This document shows, piece after piece, positions 8,457-16,492 of a stretch of 64,000 nt of DNA. The stretch is from CAKSQF01 sp051867925 (lineage in GTDB: Bacteria; Bacillota; Clostridia; Oscillospirales; CAG-272): NCBI GenBank assembly GCA_051867925.1, contig JBJDZI010000094.1, positions 50,926 to 114,925 on the forward strand, written 5' to 3'. Below the pieces are notes generated by a model. The model searched no databases. It was not told the origin of the DNA and saw only the letters and a list, made by a program, of their open reading frames with translations. The first letter of the stretch is position 1. Each line of letters starts with the position of its first letter. The position numbers and the translations under genes are program-made.

Positions 8457-9494
8457 TTGTCTATGGGCAATCCTGCCCGATGTATTTCCATCTGCATCCT
8501 GATTTTGTTCAGTGCGCTCTTTTCTGCCACTGAAACCGCGTTTTCTTACTGCAACAAGATCCGCATCCGCCAGCTTTCGGAGGCAGGCAACAAGCGTGCC
8601 CGCCGCGCCGAAAAGATTCTCGACCGCTATGACGATGCCATCGTCGCCATTCTGGTGGGCAACAATGTGGTCAACACGCTGATCGCCTCTATCGCCACCT
8701 TCCTGTTCATTGACCTGTGCCAAGGGGACGAGAGCCTCGGTTCTTTCTTGTCCACCGTGGTCATCACGCTGATTGTCTTTATTTTCGGTGAAACCGTGCC
8801 GAAAAGCATCGCCAAAGTCAATTGCGACAGTTATACGATGGCAAGCGCGCGTATCTTTTCGATCTATATGAAGTTGGTATTCCCCCTCACCTTCGTGTTT
8901 ACCCGTTTCACCAATTTTCTCAAGAAAAAGATCTCCAAGGAAGATCCCTCCGCTCTGACCGACGATGACTTTGTGGACATCGTGGAAAGCGGCGAGGAAG
9001 AAGGAATTTTAGAGCCCGAGGAGAGCGAGATCATCCGCTCTGCCGTGGAATTTTCCGATCTGACCGTGGAAACCGTCTATAAACCCATCGAGGACGTGGT
9101 ATCGGTGTCCCTGTCTGCGGATCCCGAGGTGCTTCGTCAGGAACTTCTGGACGCGCACTATTCCCGTGTCCCCGTTCGCAAAGCGGACGGCGTGGGATAC
9201 ATGGGATTTTTGCGCTCCCGCGAGTATCTGCTGGCGGCACTCAGAGACGATCCCAAAGCATCCGATCCCAAGAAATTCGTCTCCTCTGCGGTCTACGTCA
9301 CCACCGCCACCCTGCTCTCTACCGCTTTTGAAGAAATGTGCCGCAAGAAGTGCCACATGGTCTTCGTCCGCTCGGTAGAGGATAAAAGCGTGCTGGGCAT
9401 CCTGACTCTGGAGGACGTGCTGGAGGAGATCGTCGGCGACATCTACGACGAGTCCGACCGCGTTTTGGGCGGCGGAGAGGAGGTCAAGGTATGA
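8457..9494 (+). CDS. CNNM/HlyC-CorC family transporter, short form
   Basis: 345 aa membrane protein. N-terminal DUF21/CNNM domain with three to four helices (ATETAFSYCNKIRIRQL, VGNNVVNTLIAS, FGETVPKSIAK), then a CBS pair around residues 190-330 ending VLGILTLEDVLEEIVGDIYDE. These proteins are linked to Mg2+/Co2+ efflux or Na+-coupled divalent cation transport. The C-terminal CorC_HlyC domain of full-length members is missing, in contrast to the next gene. The start is probably the TTG six bases after AAGGAG; an ATG two codons later is the alternative. The stop overlaps the next start by 4 bp. Confidence 0.88.
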   Translation: MSMGNPARCISICILILFSALFSATETAFSYCNKIRIRQLSEAGNKRARRAEKILDRYDDAIVAILVGNNVVNTLIASIATFLFIDLCQGDESLGSFLSTVVITLIVFIFGETVPKSIAKVNCDSYTMASARIFSIYMKLVFPLTFVFTRFTNFLKKKISKEDPSALTDDDFVDIVESGEEEGILEPEESEIIRSAVEFSDLTVETVYKPIEDVVSVSLSADPEVLRQELLDAHYSRVPVRKADGVGYMGFLRSREYLLAALRDDPKASDPKKFVSSAVYVTTATLLSTAFEEMCRKKCHMVFVRSVEDKSVLGILTLEDVLEEIVGDIYDESDRVLGGGEEVKV

Positions 9495-10774
9495 TCGTGA
9501 CCATCCTGATCATGTGCGCCGCCATCCTGCTCCTGCTGGTCTGCTCCGCATTTTTTGCAGGCACAGAATCGGCGTTTGCCTGCTGCAACAAACTGCGTCT
9601 GAGATCTGCCGCCGAAAAGGGCGATCGCCGCGCAAAAATCGCGGAATACATCCTGGATCACTTCGGTGTATCCATTTCCACCATTCTGCTTTCCAATAAC
9701 TTGGTCAACATTCTGACCTCTACGCTTGGTACATTGATCGCCGCCATGCTGATCGCCAGCGAATCGCTGGCACAGACCGCCGCCACGGTAGTCATCACCC
9801 TGCTGATTTTGATCTGCGGCGAGATCCTGCCTAAGATCATCGCGGCGCAGTTTGCCGACCGATTGGTGCTGAAGACTGCTCCCATCCTGCGGATCGTGAT
9901 GAAGATCTTCTACCCCATCGTCTTCGTGGTAGACTTCGTCCTTTCCAAACTCTCCCCGCTTTGGACGCCAAAAGAAGAAGCACCCACCGTCACCCAGGAA
10001 GAACTGGTGACCATCGTGGACGAGATGGAGGAAAGCGGCAACTTCACCGAGGAAGAGGGTGATCTGGTTCGCGCTTCCATCGAATTTGCCGATCTGACCG
10101 CCAAGGATATTCTGACGCCCCGCGTAGACACCCTTGCCTTTGACATCGAGGACAGTCCCGCCGCTCTGCTTTCCAATCGGGATCTGCTGGAATTCTCCCG
10201 CTTCCCCGTGTACGAGGAAAGCCTCGACCACGTAATCGGCATCCTGTCCACCCAGCGCTTCGTGGAAACCTGCTACGAAGTGGGCGTGGAGAGAGTCGAT
10301 ATCAGAAAACTGATGACTCCCCCCGTGTATGTCCACATGACCCGCGCCATCGCCTCCATTTTGGAGGAAATGCGGGAAAAGCACTGCGAAATGGTAGTGG
10401 TGCTGGACGAATTCGGCGGCACGATGGGCATTCTGACAGTGGAAGACATCGTCGAGGAGATTGTCGGCGACATCTTCGACGAGACCGACGCCTTCGAAAG
10501 CGATTTCGTCAAACGCATCGACGGCTATGACGTTGACGGTTCCATGAACCTTCACGATTTCTTCGATCTGATCGGGCTGGACGACAGCACCCAGGAGAGC
10601 GAGTACACCACCGCCGGTGGCTGGGCTACCGAGATGCTGGATAAGCTCCCCGAAGAGGGCGACCGATTCGAGTTTGAAAACTATACCGTGACCGTCCTCA
10701 AGGTCGACGCCATGCGCGTGGAACGGCTTCTCGTTCATGTGCATCCCAAGAATGAAGAAGAGGAAGACGAATAA
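9491..10774 (+). CDS. CNNM/HlyC-CorC family transporter, full-length
   Basis: 427 aa paralogue of the gene before it. DUF21 membrane domain (residues 1-180: GTESAFACCNKLRLR, LSNNLVNILTST, GEILPKIIAAQ), CBS pair (about 205-330, ending GTMGILTVEDIVEEIVGDI), and a C-terminal CorC_HlyC transporter-associated domain (about 345-420). The ATGA overlap with the preceding stop implies coupled translation, and a hetero-oligomer of the two proteins is plausible. The C-terminus is very acidic (NEEEEDE). Confidence 0.92.
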   Translation: MIVTILIMCAAILLLLVCSAFFAGTESAFACCNKLRLRSAAEKGDRRAKIAEYILDHFGVSISTILLSNNLVNILTSTLGTLIAAMLIASESLAQTAATVVITLLILICGEILPKIIAAQFADRLVLKTAPILRIVMKIFYPIVFVVDFVLSKLSPLWTPKEEAPTVTQEELVTIVDEMEESGNFTEEEGDLVRASIEFADLTAKDILTPRVDTLAFDIEDSPAALLSNRDLLEFSRFPVYEESLDHVIGILSTQRFVETCYEVGVERVDIRKLMTPPVYVHMTRAIASILEEMREKHCEMVVVLDEFGGTMGILTVEDIVEEIVGDIFDETDAFESDFVKRIDGYDVDGSMNLHDFFDLIGLDDSTQESEYTTAGGWATEMLDKLPEEGDRFEFENYTVTVLKVDAMRVERLLVHVHPKNEEEEDE

Positions 10775-10778
10775 ACTG

Positions 10779-10807
10779 CCACCACTCCGCAAGGAGTGGT
10801 GGTTTTT
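10779..10807 (+). terminator. Rho-independent terminator of the CNNM/CorC operon
   Basis: CCACCACTCC-GCAA-GGAGTGGTGG followed by TTTTT, four bases after the stop codon. Confidence 0.92.
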
Positions 10808-10872
10808 GTTGCCAAATTGCACAAATCATTCCACAATCAGCTGTTTAATTCGCTGAATTTTCGGCACCGCTA

Positions 10873-10901
10873 TTGACAAAATTTGGTTTCTGTGCTATAC
10901 T
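10873..10901 (+). promoter_or_regulatory. Sigma-A promoter for the lectin-CHAT operon
   Basis: TTGACA (10873-10878), 17-bp spacer, TATACT (10896-10901). Transcription should start near 10908, leaving about a 100-nt leader. Confidence 0.8.
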
Positions 10902-10931
10902 GAATACGAATAGAAATACTAACTCTATAAT

Positions 10932-10991
10932 CATCAAAAGGAGTGAGTCCGATGGTGCAGCCGGAATGAGCATTTTTCCGAGTTTTTGATG
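10932..10991 (+). promoter_or_regulatory. Leader hairpin enclosing a five-codon ORF
   Basis: CATCAAAA (10932-10939) pairs with TTTTGATG (10984-10991). Between the arms lies AAAAGGAG, then an ATG at 10952 opening a five-codon ORF (MVQPE) that stops at 10969. The mini-ORF has a better ribosome site than many genes here. It could be a leader peptide or the remains of an older start. Confidence 0.4.
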
Positions 10992-11017
10992 TAAAAAGGA
11001 GAAAATACAAATGTTTT

Positions 11018-12382
11018 TTGGGGTTCGCCTGTATTTTGATCTGTTCAGTCGGTCTGGCACTGAATGTCAGCGCAGACACCCTTGAGCAGAATCCCGGCAC
11101 CCACGAAATCGCTATGGAAGCTGAAGTATCCGCTACTTCTGAGGTAACCATCACCCCGTCTGACGATTTCGTTCTGATTGGCGAGAGTGTTCAATACAGT
11201 TGTTCAGGTGCTCCCGGCACTGTAACCTGGCAGATTCGTGACACCAATATTGCCACCGTCAATGGCACCGGATTGGTCACAGGCGTTTCCCAAGGGCAGA
11301 CCTATCTGACTGCGATGTGGGACGGCGGATCGCTCTCGGTCACCATCAAGGTAGGTGCTCTGAAAGAAGGCACTTATTATATTGGAAATAAGGGCTCAAC
11401 GTTATACATGGATCTCGAAGGTGCAGCTTCTACCGACGGTACACCAATTCAGCAATGGCAATTCCATGGCGGCATTCAAAGCAGATGGATTATTGCTATG
11501 GAAAGTACGGGCTTTTATTCCATCCGCTGTGCGTACACAGGAAAATACATCGGCGTAGAGAATTCCTCCACCGGCAGTAACGCGGCAATTCTGCAGTACA
11601 GTTCCATTGCCAATCAAAGAGGACGGCAATGGTATATTTCGGTCACTTCAAGCGGCGCATACCGATTCACGCCGCGATCAGCAAGCAATATGGCATTGGC
11701 AGTTCCCCTCTCCGGCACCTTTGATAATGGAACCGATCTCGTACAGCTTGTATACACTGATAACACCAACTATCGGGATGAGTGGGTAGTGATTGAAAAT
11801 GGGATAACGACCTTTCTCGCGATTCCTGATACCGGGCACGATCACCAAGCCTCTTTCCCTTCTGCTATCACTTCTGTCAACGCTATGGGATACGGTGAAA
11901 ACCACATCTACACCAGCGCAAATACAAATTCCTGCATAGAGATGATTGCATCGTCTGATATTTTCTACAGCAGATCGCACGGTGCTCAAACGCATATATC
12001 CCTTGCGACCGGTTCGTTTGGTGTACGGAACCTAAATAGCCAAGTCCCGAACGACAAATTTTCGAAATGCAAGTTGGTTCTATTTGGTGCCTGTTCCACA
12101 GGTCAGGGACGCGCACTCGAGGAGAACTTAGTCAACGCAGTTCAAGCCAAAGGTGCAAAGACCGTGATCGGTTTTGAATCCACCGTAAATTGTAGCGAAA
12201 TGAACGACTGGGCAAAAGCCTTTTTCGCTGCTTTAGCGCAAAAAGATACTGTTAGAGCAGCCTGCAGAGCGGCTGATGCAGTCATTTCGGAAGAATATCC
12301 CAGCACTACAACCGTTGGGTATTGGTATATTGCCGGTATCCAAACCCAAATCATACATCTTGATACCATAGGAGGTAACTGA
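11018..12382 (+). CDS. Secreted protein: Ig-like + ricin-type lectin + CHAT/caspase-like domain (start frameshifted)
   Basis: 454 aa in the open frame. Signal peptide (about 1-19), bacterial Ig-like domain (about 42-112, with the usual DTNIATVNGTGLVTG), ricin-type beta-trefoil lectin repeats (about 115-260), and a C-terminal domain that reads like CHAT: His321 in RSHGAQ, Cys359 in LFGACSTG, then NAVQAKGAKTVIGFESTV and AFFAALAQ. In CHAT and other clan CD peptidases such a His and Cys form the dyad. The expected start is wrong: the ATG at 11011, nine bases after AAGGAGA, is out of frame because of a T6 run. One T fewer would join it to the signal peptide. As it stands only a TTG at 11018, 16 bases from the ribosome site, is available. 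Confidence 0.75.
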   Translation: MGFACILICSVGLALNVSADTLEQNPGTHEIAMEAEVSATSEVTITPSDDFVLIGESVQYSCSGAPGTVTWQIRDTNIATVNGTGLVTGVSQGQTYLTAMWDGGSLSVTIKVGALKEGTYYIGNKGSTLYMDLEGAASTDGTPIQQWQFHGGIQSRWIIAMESTGFYSIRCAYTGKYIGVENSSTGSNAAILQYSSIANQRGRQWYISVTSSGAYRFTPRSASNMALAVPLSGTFDNGTDLVQLVYTDNTNYRDEWVVIENGITTFLAIPDTGHDHQASFPSAITSVNAMGYGENHIYTSANTNSCIEMIASSDIFYSRSHGAQTHISLATGSFGVRNLNSQVPNDKFSKCKLVLFGACSTGQGRALEENLVNAVQAKGAKTVIGFESTVNCSEMNDWAKAFFAALAQKDTVRAACRAADAVISEEYPSTTTVGYWYIAGIQTQIIHLDTIGGN

Positions 12383-12383
12383 T

Positions 12384-13349
12384 ATGAAGTCCACCACTCG
12401 TTTTTTCAGTATTCTGTTTGCAGCATTGTTCTGCCTGACTGCTTGCGCCGGTCAAACTGATGTCAATGACCGTCCCGAGCCCATCACATTAACTGCCGAT
12501 TCCTTCTCTGCCATGCATCTTTCAGCAAGTGATGCGAACATTCTCAACGATCAAGCAGTCATCCGTTCGCAAAATACCAATCCATTCGTTGATGCAAACG
12601 CAAACACGCAAGCCGATCTGTCTCTGAAAAACAATCCCATCACCGTAGCATACAAAGAGACGCTCATGGATGCATACGGAAATCAAATCAACCATTATCA
12701 GTCGACAGATGGGAAAATTAAAGCCAAATATGATAAAGAGAATGGAAAATTGGTTCAAATAACGGCTACCAAAAGCGACTTCCAAATGCCGGATGATCTG
12801 CAAACCGAAGAAGATTATCTGACCTTTGTCAAAGAGGTGTTGAAGGATTACGGCGTCACCGATCTGTCGGGCTACCAATACTCGTGCAAAACCGGTCTTT
12901 GTGTATTCGGAGAGAATTACGCATATGGAGATTCCAAGGACTATTTTTATCGGGATTTCGATCCTTCCTGCGAGGAACTCTCCTATTACGAGTTTTGTTT
13001 CGATAAGATCATCGACGGCTATCATACGTCTGATTCTATTCAGATCTATATCGCCATTGACCCCATAGATATAATGTTTATCAGATTTGACGCCGGAAAG
13101 TTTGAAAACGTAACCAAAATCGAACTGAACGAATCCAAAATGCTTGAAACATTGGACGAGTATGTGAAGGGAGTCGTGAATACGGCAAAATACGAGTTTC
13201 TGTCGTATGAAGTCAGCAATCAGACTCTGACCTATGTTGACGGCAAACTCTGTAACGTATATACTGTGGAATTGAACATGAAGCATGTGACCGATCCCGA
13301 CACACAATCGTTCTGTACGCTGGAGACTATCGGCATATTCTGTGAATAA
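12384..13349 (+). CDS. Hypothetical lipoprotein
   Basis: 321 aa, no family recognised. Signal peptide of 20 residues ends in LTAC, with Cys21 as lipid attachment site. The rest is hydrophilic, rich in Asp, Tyr and Phe, and has several cysteines that could form disulfides. The ATG follows ATAGGAGGTAACTGAT, a strong site, one base after the previous stop. Co-transcribed with the lectin-CHAT gene, so it may be its surface partner or inhibitor; this is inferred from position only. AT-richer than its neighbours. Confidence 0.8.
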   Translation: MKSTTRFFSILFAALFCLTACAGQTDVNDRPEPITLTADSFSAMHLSASDANILNDQAVIRSQNTNPFVDANANTQADLSLKNNPITVAYKETLMDAYGNQINHYQSTDGKIKAKYDKENGKLVQITATKSDFQMPDDLQTEEDYLTFVKEVLKDYGVTDLSGYQYSCKTGLCVFGENYAYGDSKDYFYRDFDPSCEELSYYEFCFDKIIDGYHTSDSIQIYIAIDPIDIMFIRFDAGKFENVTKIELNESKMLETLDEYVKGVVNTAKYEFLSYEVSNQTLTYVDGKLCNVYTVELNMKHVTDPDTQSFCTLETIGIFCE

Positions 13350-13379
13350 TTGCATAAATCAAATGAGCTTGATACAAAG

Positions 13380-13477
13380 CTCCAACCAAGCGCAAGGGCG
13401 GCAAGAATTTGTCGCCCTTGTACAATTGTTTATAGAGTTCCGCGCACTTTTTTAAAAAAGTGCCTGATTGGTTGGAG
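13380..13477. repeat. Nested inverted repeat between convergent genes
   Basis: The outer arms CTCCAACCAA (13380-13389) and TTGGTTGGAG (13468-13477) enclose an AGGGCG/CGCCCT hairpin and a CACTTTTTT/AAAAAAGTG hairpin. It can fold as a three-way structure and may terminate transcription from both sides. The GCGCAAG start resembles the start of the structure at 59396. Confidence 0.55.
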
Positions 13478-14024
13478 TCTCAAAACGATTGAGTTCAATC
13501 TCGGACACAAAGCGAGGCGGCAGAGAAACCGCTTCTCCTACTGCGGTCAGCAGATAGCCGGGAATGAGGCGCAGAGTGCAAAACGCATCTGCGGGCGGCA
13601 TGACATGGGGCGCGTGTCCCGCACATTTGAGCGCCGCCTCGTATCGCGTCCACCGAAGGATGGCAGTATAGCCGTCGCCCACAGGCTCGTCGGGAGTCTC
13701 TGCCAAAAACCGTCGCCACAATGCAGGGGACACCGAGCGGATGCGCTCCAAATCTATCCCGATCGTCACGCCTGAAGCATCCGAGAGCGCGCAGACCGCC
13801 CAGCTTCCCGAATGGGAGAGGGAGCATTCCATCCCCACAGGAGTTCCGTCGGCAAAGGTCAGATAGGGCTTTCCTTCCGGAGTGCGGCAGAGCAGAACGG
13901 AGACAGGAGCGATCCCCGCATCCGCCAATGCCCTTGAGAGCAGACGGTGGACGCCCCGGGACAGCAAACGCCGCCGCTCTGCGGGCGTGTCGGGAAGGGT
14001 CAGACGGGTCAGATAGAGCCTCAC
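13452..14024 (-). CDS. 4'-phosphopantetheinyl transferase (Sfp type)
   Basis: 190 aa enzyme that moves phosphopantetheine from CoA to a carrier protein serine. Key motifs are SLSHSGSWAVCA, the Mg2+-binding GIDLERI (Asp and Glu) and WTRYEAALKCAG (the W-x-x-x-E-A-x-x-K helix). A GTG start is chosen because GGAGGACGGCGGAA precedes it and it overlaps the rnfD stop as GTGA; the much longer open frame upstream is antisense to nothing and lies inside rnfD. No NRPS or PKS gene is in view. The C-terminus overlaps the nested inverted repeat. Confidence 0.85.
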   Translation of the reverse strand: MRLYLTRLTLPDTPAERRRLLSRGVHRLLSRALADAGIAPVSVLLCRTPEGKPYLTFADGTPVGMECSLSHSGSWAVCALSDASGVTIGIDLERIRSVSPALWRRFLAETPDEPVGDGYTAILRWTRYEAALKCAGHAPHVMPPADAFCTLRLIPGYLLTAVGEAVSLPPRFVSEIELNRFETPTNQALF

Positions 14025-14953
14025 TTCCGCCGTCCTCCGAAGGGGAGGGGCGCCAGCATCCGATCCAGCGGCCTTGCAAGGAAGGAGCAGATCAGCGCGG
14101 CAATCAGAGAGCCGTCCAACCCCGTATAAGTGCGCAGCAGGATGGTCAGCACGCCGAAGAGCGCACCGCAAACCAGCCCGGCACGCCCGGTAATGGGCGC
14201 AGAGGTGCGGTCTGCAACGATAAAGAGCAACACCAGCAGGAAAGCACCGCTGAACAGGTGCGCGCCCATGTAATAGAAGACCGACATGGTATCGGGCGCG
14301 GTCACATATGCAGTAAGCGCCGCCGCCACCACCCCCGCCAGCGGGATCTGCCAACTCATCTGTCGGCGGAGAAGCAGATACAAACCACCCAGCAGAAGCA
14401 GGAGCGAGGCGATCTCACCCATGTTGCCGTCCATTCTGCCCAGTAGCATATCTGTGATACGCAGCGAGGGCATATCCCCCGCCCGAAGCATTTCTGCCAG
14501 CGTCACACCGCTCTCGCTGTCGATCAGTAGAGGAAAACTGCGAGCGGCGGGAAAGAGGAGCAGGAGGCATCCCGTCAGTGCCACCAGCGAGATAGGGAGA
14601 TTCGATTCACTGCGAAAGACCTGCAACATTGCCACAGCGTACAGATCGGCGGCAATGAGAAGCAACAGAGGCAGATCAGAGGGCGTGAGCAAGGCGATGA
14701 GAAGTCCCACCACAGCCCCCCGAAGGCGCAGGCACGGGAAGCCACCTCTACCGAAACGGTTTTGGAGGATGCACCCCGCCATATCCAACACAAGGACGGT
14801 CAATGTGGACAGAAGAATGCGCAAAAGGGCATCTTTGCCAAACAGCAAAACAGCCCAGACCACGGCAGGGGTCAGCGCGATCAACCGCTCCAGCGAAAGA
14901 ATCGCGGGATTATCCCCACAATGCAGACGGGGTTCGGAAAAATGACGGTCCAT
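14021..14953 (-). CDS. rnfD: RnfD-like membrane subunit of an Rnf-type complex
   Basis: 310 aa, about nine membrane helices, NqrB/RnfD family. In RnfD an FMN is attached to a threonine in an SGAT-like motif; here ESGVTLAEML near residue 148 fits, so the Thr is kept. It is followed by the family segment LLGRMDGNMGEIASLLLLLGG. It lies directly after an rnfC-like gene, but rnfG, rnfE, rnfA and rnfB are not next to it; a transferase gene follows instead. Whether it joins a complete complex encoded elsewhere or forms a reduced one cannot be told here. Confidence 0.85.
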   Translation of the reverse strand: MDRHFSEPRLHCGDNPAILSLERLIALTPAVVWAVLLFGKDALLRILLSTLTVLVLDMAGCILQNRFGRGGFPCLRLRGAVVGLLIALLTPSDLPLLLLIAADLYAVAMLQVFRSESNLPISLVALTGCLLLLFPAARSFPLLIDSESGVTLAEMLRAGDMPSLRITDMLLGRMDGNMGEIASLLLLLGGLYLLLRRQMSWQIPLAGVVAAALTAYVTAPDTMSVFYYMGAHLFSGAFLLVLLFIVADRTSAPITGRAGLVCGALFGVLTILLRTYTGLDGSLIAALICSFLARPLDRMLAPLPFGGRRK

Positions 14954-16135
14954 TTAACTCTCCCCTTTCTCGGATTTTTCTTTCTGCTCACTCTGCTCCC
15001 GCTGTTCGCGGCGGCGAAGCAGCTGCCGCTCCCGCGTCTCTTCTGCAAAGAGGCGCAGAGGAAGCCCCATGGGGCAAATGTAAGAGCAGCATCCGCAACC
15101 GATACAGCATTCCGCATCCCGCGGCGCACCCGACAAACGAGCGATCCAAGGCTTTTCAGGAAGGAAACGGTAGGGTTGCAAAAACATCGGGCAGGCTTCG
15201 CTGCATTTGCCGCAACGAATGCAATCGCCGATTCGCTCGGAGCCGGGCGCGGCAGGGATCAGTGCCGTGAGTCCACGCTCTACCATTGCAGGCGCGGGAC
15301 GACCGTCCATCAGCCCGCAAAGCAGAAGCGGGGTGGCTGAGCTGCCGGCTTGGGCGGACTTCACCGCATCGGGAGAGACGGTATCGAACAGTCCCGCCCT
15401 AATCAGATCCGTCACGGGCAGACCGCAGGGCAGATCGTACACCCTTCCCTCTCCGTTTTCAAACAAAGTGGTGCGCACGGATGTCCGAATCGTCCCCGTG
15501 GCAAAATATTGATGCAACGAGATACAACTTTCGGCATCGGCAAGAAACAGTCCCGCCGCTTCGACAGATGAGGTGGCGGACAGTTCCTTTTGGCAGAGCC
15601 AGCGAACGATCAGTTTCGGATGCGCCTGAGGAAAGCGATTCTCCAAAAGTTCCACGGCAATCAGCCGACTCTTCCGACAAGCCTCACGGATGGCGGCAAC
15701 TGTCTCGGGATGGTCTTTGTCGCAGAGGATAGACCCCTCCCGCACCGACAAAAGCTTCAGCAGGATGGACAGACCTCCCGCGATAGCGTCTGCAAACTCC
15801 ACGCCCAGCGATGACAAAGACAGCGAAGCGGGATCTGGCTCCAGCAGAGAGACCGCCACATGGCGCAACTTTCCGGCATTGGAGCGCTCCAGCGCAGTTT
15901 CGATATGTTCGGCAAGGGATTTGCCGTCCGCCTCTATGATCCCCGCGGCGCGAACCTCGGCAAGCAGCTCCTCCGGTGTCGCTTGTGCAAGGGTCTTCCC
16001 TGTGCGCACACCAAAGGGGATCGTCCCCTCTTCGGCAGATGAAGCGTCGGGCAGAGTGATCGATGCGGGAAGCGGACAAACGGTCAGCGAACCTTTGAAT
16101 ACAGGCAGGGAGACCCCGCCGTGAAAATTACTCAT
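14954..16135 (-). CDS. rnfC: RnfC-like iron-sulfur protein lacking the NADH loop
   Basis: 393 aa. The N-terminus FHGGVSLPVFKG matches the RnfC_N barrel. Two 4Fe-4S motifs are intact at the C-terminal end: CIRCGKCSEACP and CIGCGCCSYICP. The Gly-rich GxGGAGFPTxxK loop that binds NADH/FMN in standard RnfC is not visible; the matching region reads GIIEADGKSLAEHIETALE. So this subunit may take electrons from another donor. The start ATG at 16135 has GAGG upstream; the longer frame adds 13 unlikely residues. A charged Arg/Glu tail (RRREQREQSEQ) ends the protein, overlapping the RnfD start region. Confidence 0.83.
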   Translation of the reverse strand: MSNFHGGVSLPVFKGSLTVCPLPASITLPDASSAEEGTIPFGVRTGKTLAQATPEELLAEVRAAGIIEADGKSLAEHIETALERSNAGKLRHVAVSLLEPDPASLSLSSLGVEFADAIAGGLSILLKLLSVREGSILCDKDHPETVAAIREACRKSRLIAVELLENRFPQAHPKLIVRWLCQKELSATSSVEAAGLFLADAESCISLHQYFATGTIRTSVRTTLFENGEGRVYDLPCGLPVTDLIRAGLFDTVSPDAVKSAQAGSSATPLLLCGLMDGRPAPAMVERGLTALIPAAPGSERIGDCIRCGKCSEACPMFLQPYRFLPEKPWIARLSGAPRDAECCIGCGCCSYICPMGLPLRLFAEETRERQLLRRREQREQSEQKEKSEKGES

Positions 16136-16236
16136 ACAAACCTCGTAAAAACAAAGAACAGGGACAGCGCGCAAAACACGGCATTCGGCGCGCGAGAGCG
16201 GTACGATATCCGCAGAATGCCCCTATTTTATGAAGT

Positions 16237-16265
16237 ATTATAATACAGTTTGCCACAAAAATCAA
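16237..16265 (-). promoter_or_regulatory. Promoter of the rnfC-rnfD-PPTase operon
   Basis: On the minus strand, TTGATT (16260-16265), 17-bp spacer, TATAAT (16237-16242), about 100 bp before rnfC. Confidence 0.7.
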
Positions 16266-16335
16266 GAGGAAAGTCGTGAATAGTTGGTAAATTCCGAAAA
16301 AGCGAAAAAATCGAATTTTTTTTTTGAAAAAGGTA

Positions 16336-16364
16336 TTGACAAACAGGCTTCTTTATGTTAGAAT
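16336..16364 (+). promoter_or_regulatory. Promoter of the tRNA pair
   Basis: TTGACA (16336-16341), 17-bp spacer, TAGAAT (16359-16364), 28 bp before tRNA-Met. Confidence 0.78.
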
Positions 16365-16391
16365 AATCAAGCGCTCAACCGAGCGATAAAT

Positions 16392-16468
16392 GGCGGAGTA
16401 GCTCAGCTGGCTAGAGCAACCGGTTCATACCCGGTAGGTCATGGGTTCAAGTCCAATCTCCGCTACCA
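16392..16468 (+). tRNA. tRNA-Met (CAT)
   Basis: 77-nt cloverleaf with encoded CCA. Acceptor GGCGGAG/CTCCGCT, anticodon stem ACCGG/CCGGT, loop TTCATAC with anticodon CAT. The anticodon stem lacks the three G:C pairs of initiators, so an elongator Met (or a CAT tRNA that is lysidine-modified for Ile) is expected. The T-stem ATGGG/CCAAT has one G-A mismatch. Confidence 0.92.
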
Positions 16469-16492
16469 ATTATCCGCAAAGCGGATAATTTC

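Noticed and set aside
13452..14354. Long form (300 aa) of the phosphopantetheinyl transferase frame
   Set aside because: The first 110 residues lie inside rnfD in another frame and are Cys/Arg/Ala-rich; the GTG at 14024 has the ribosome site and overlaps the rnfD stop as GTGA.
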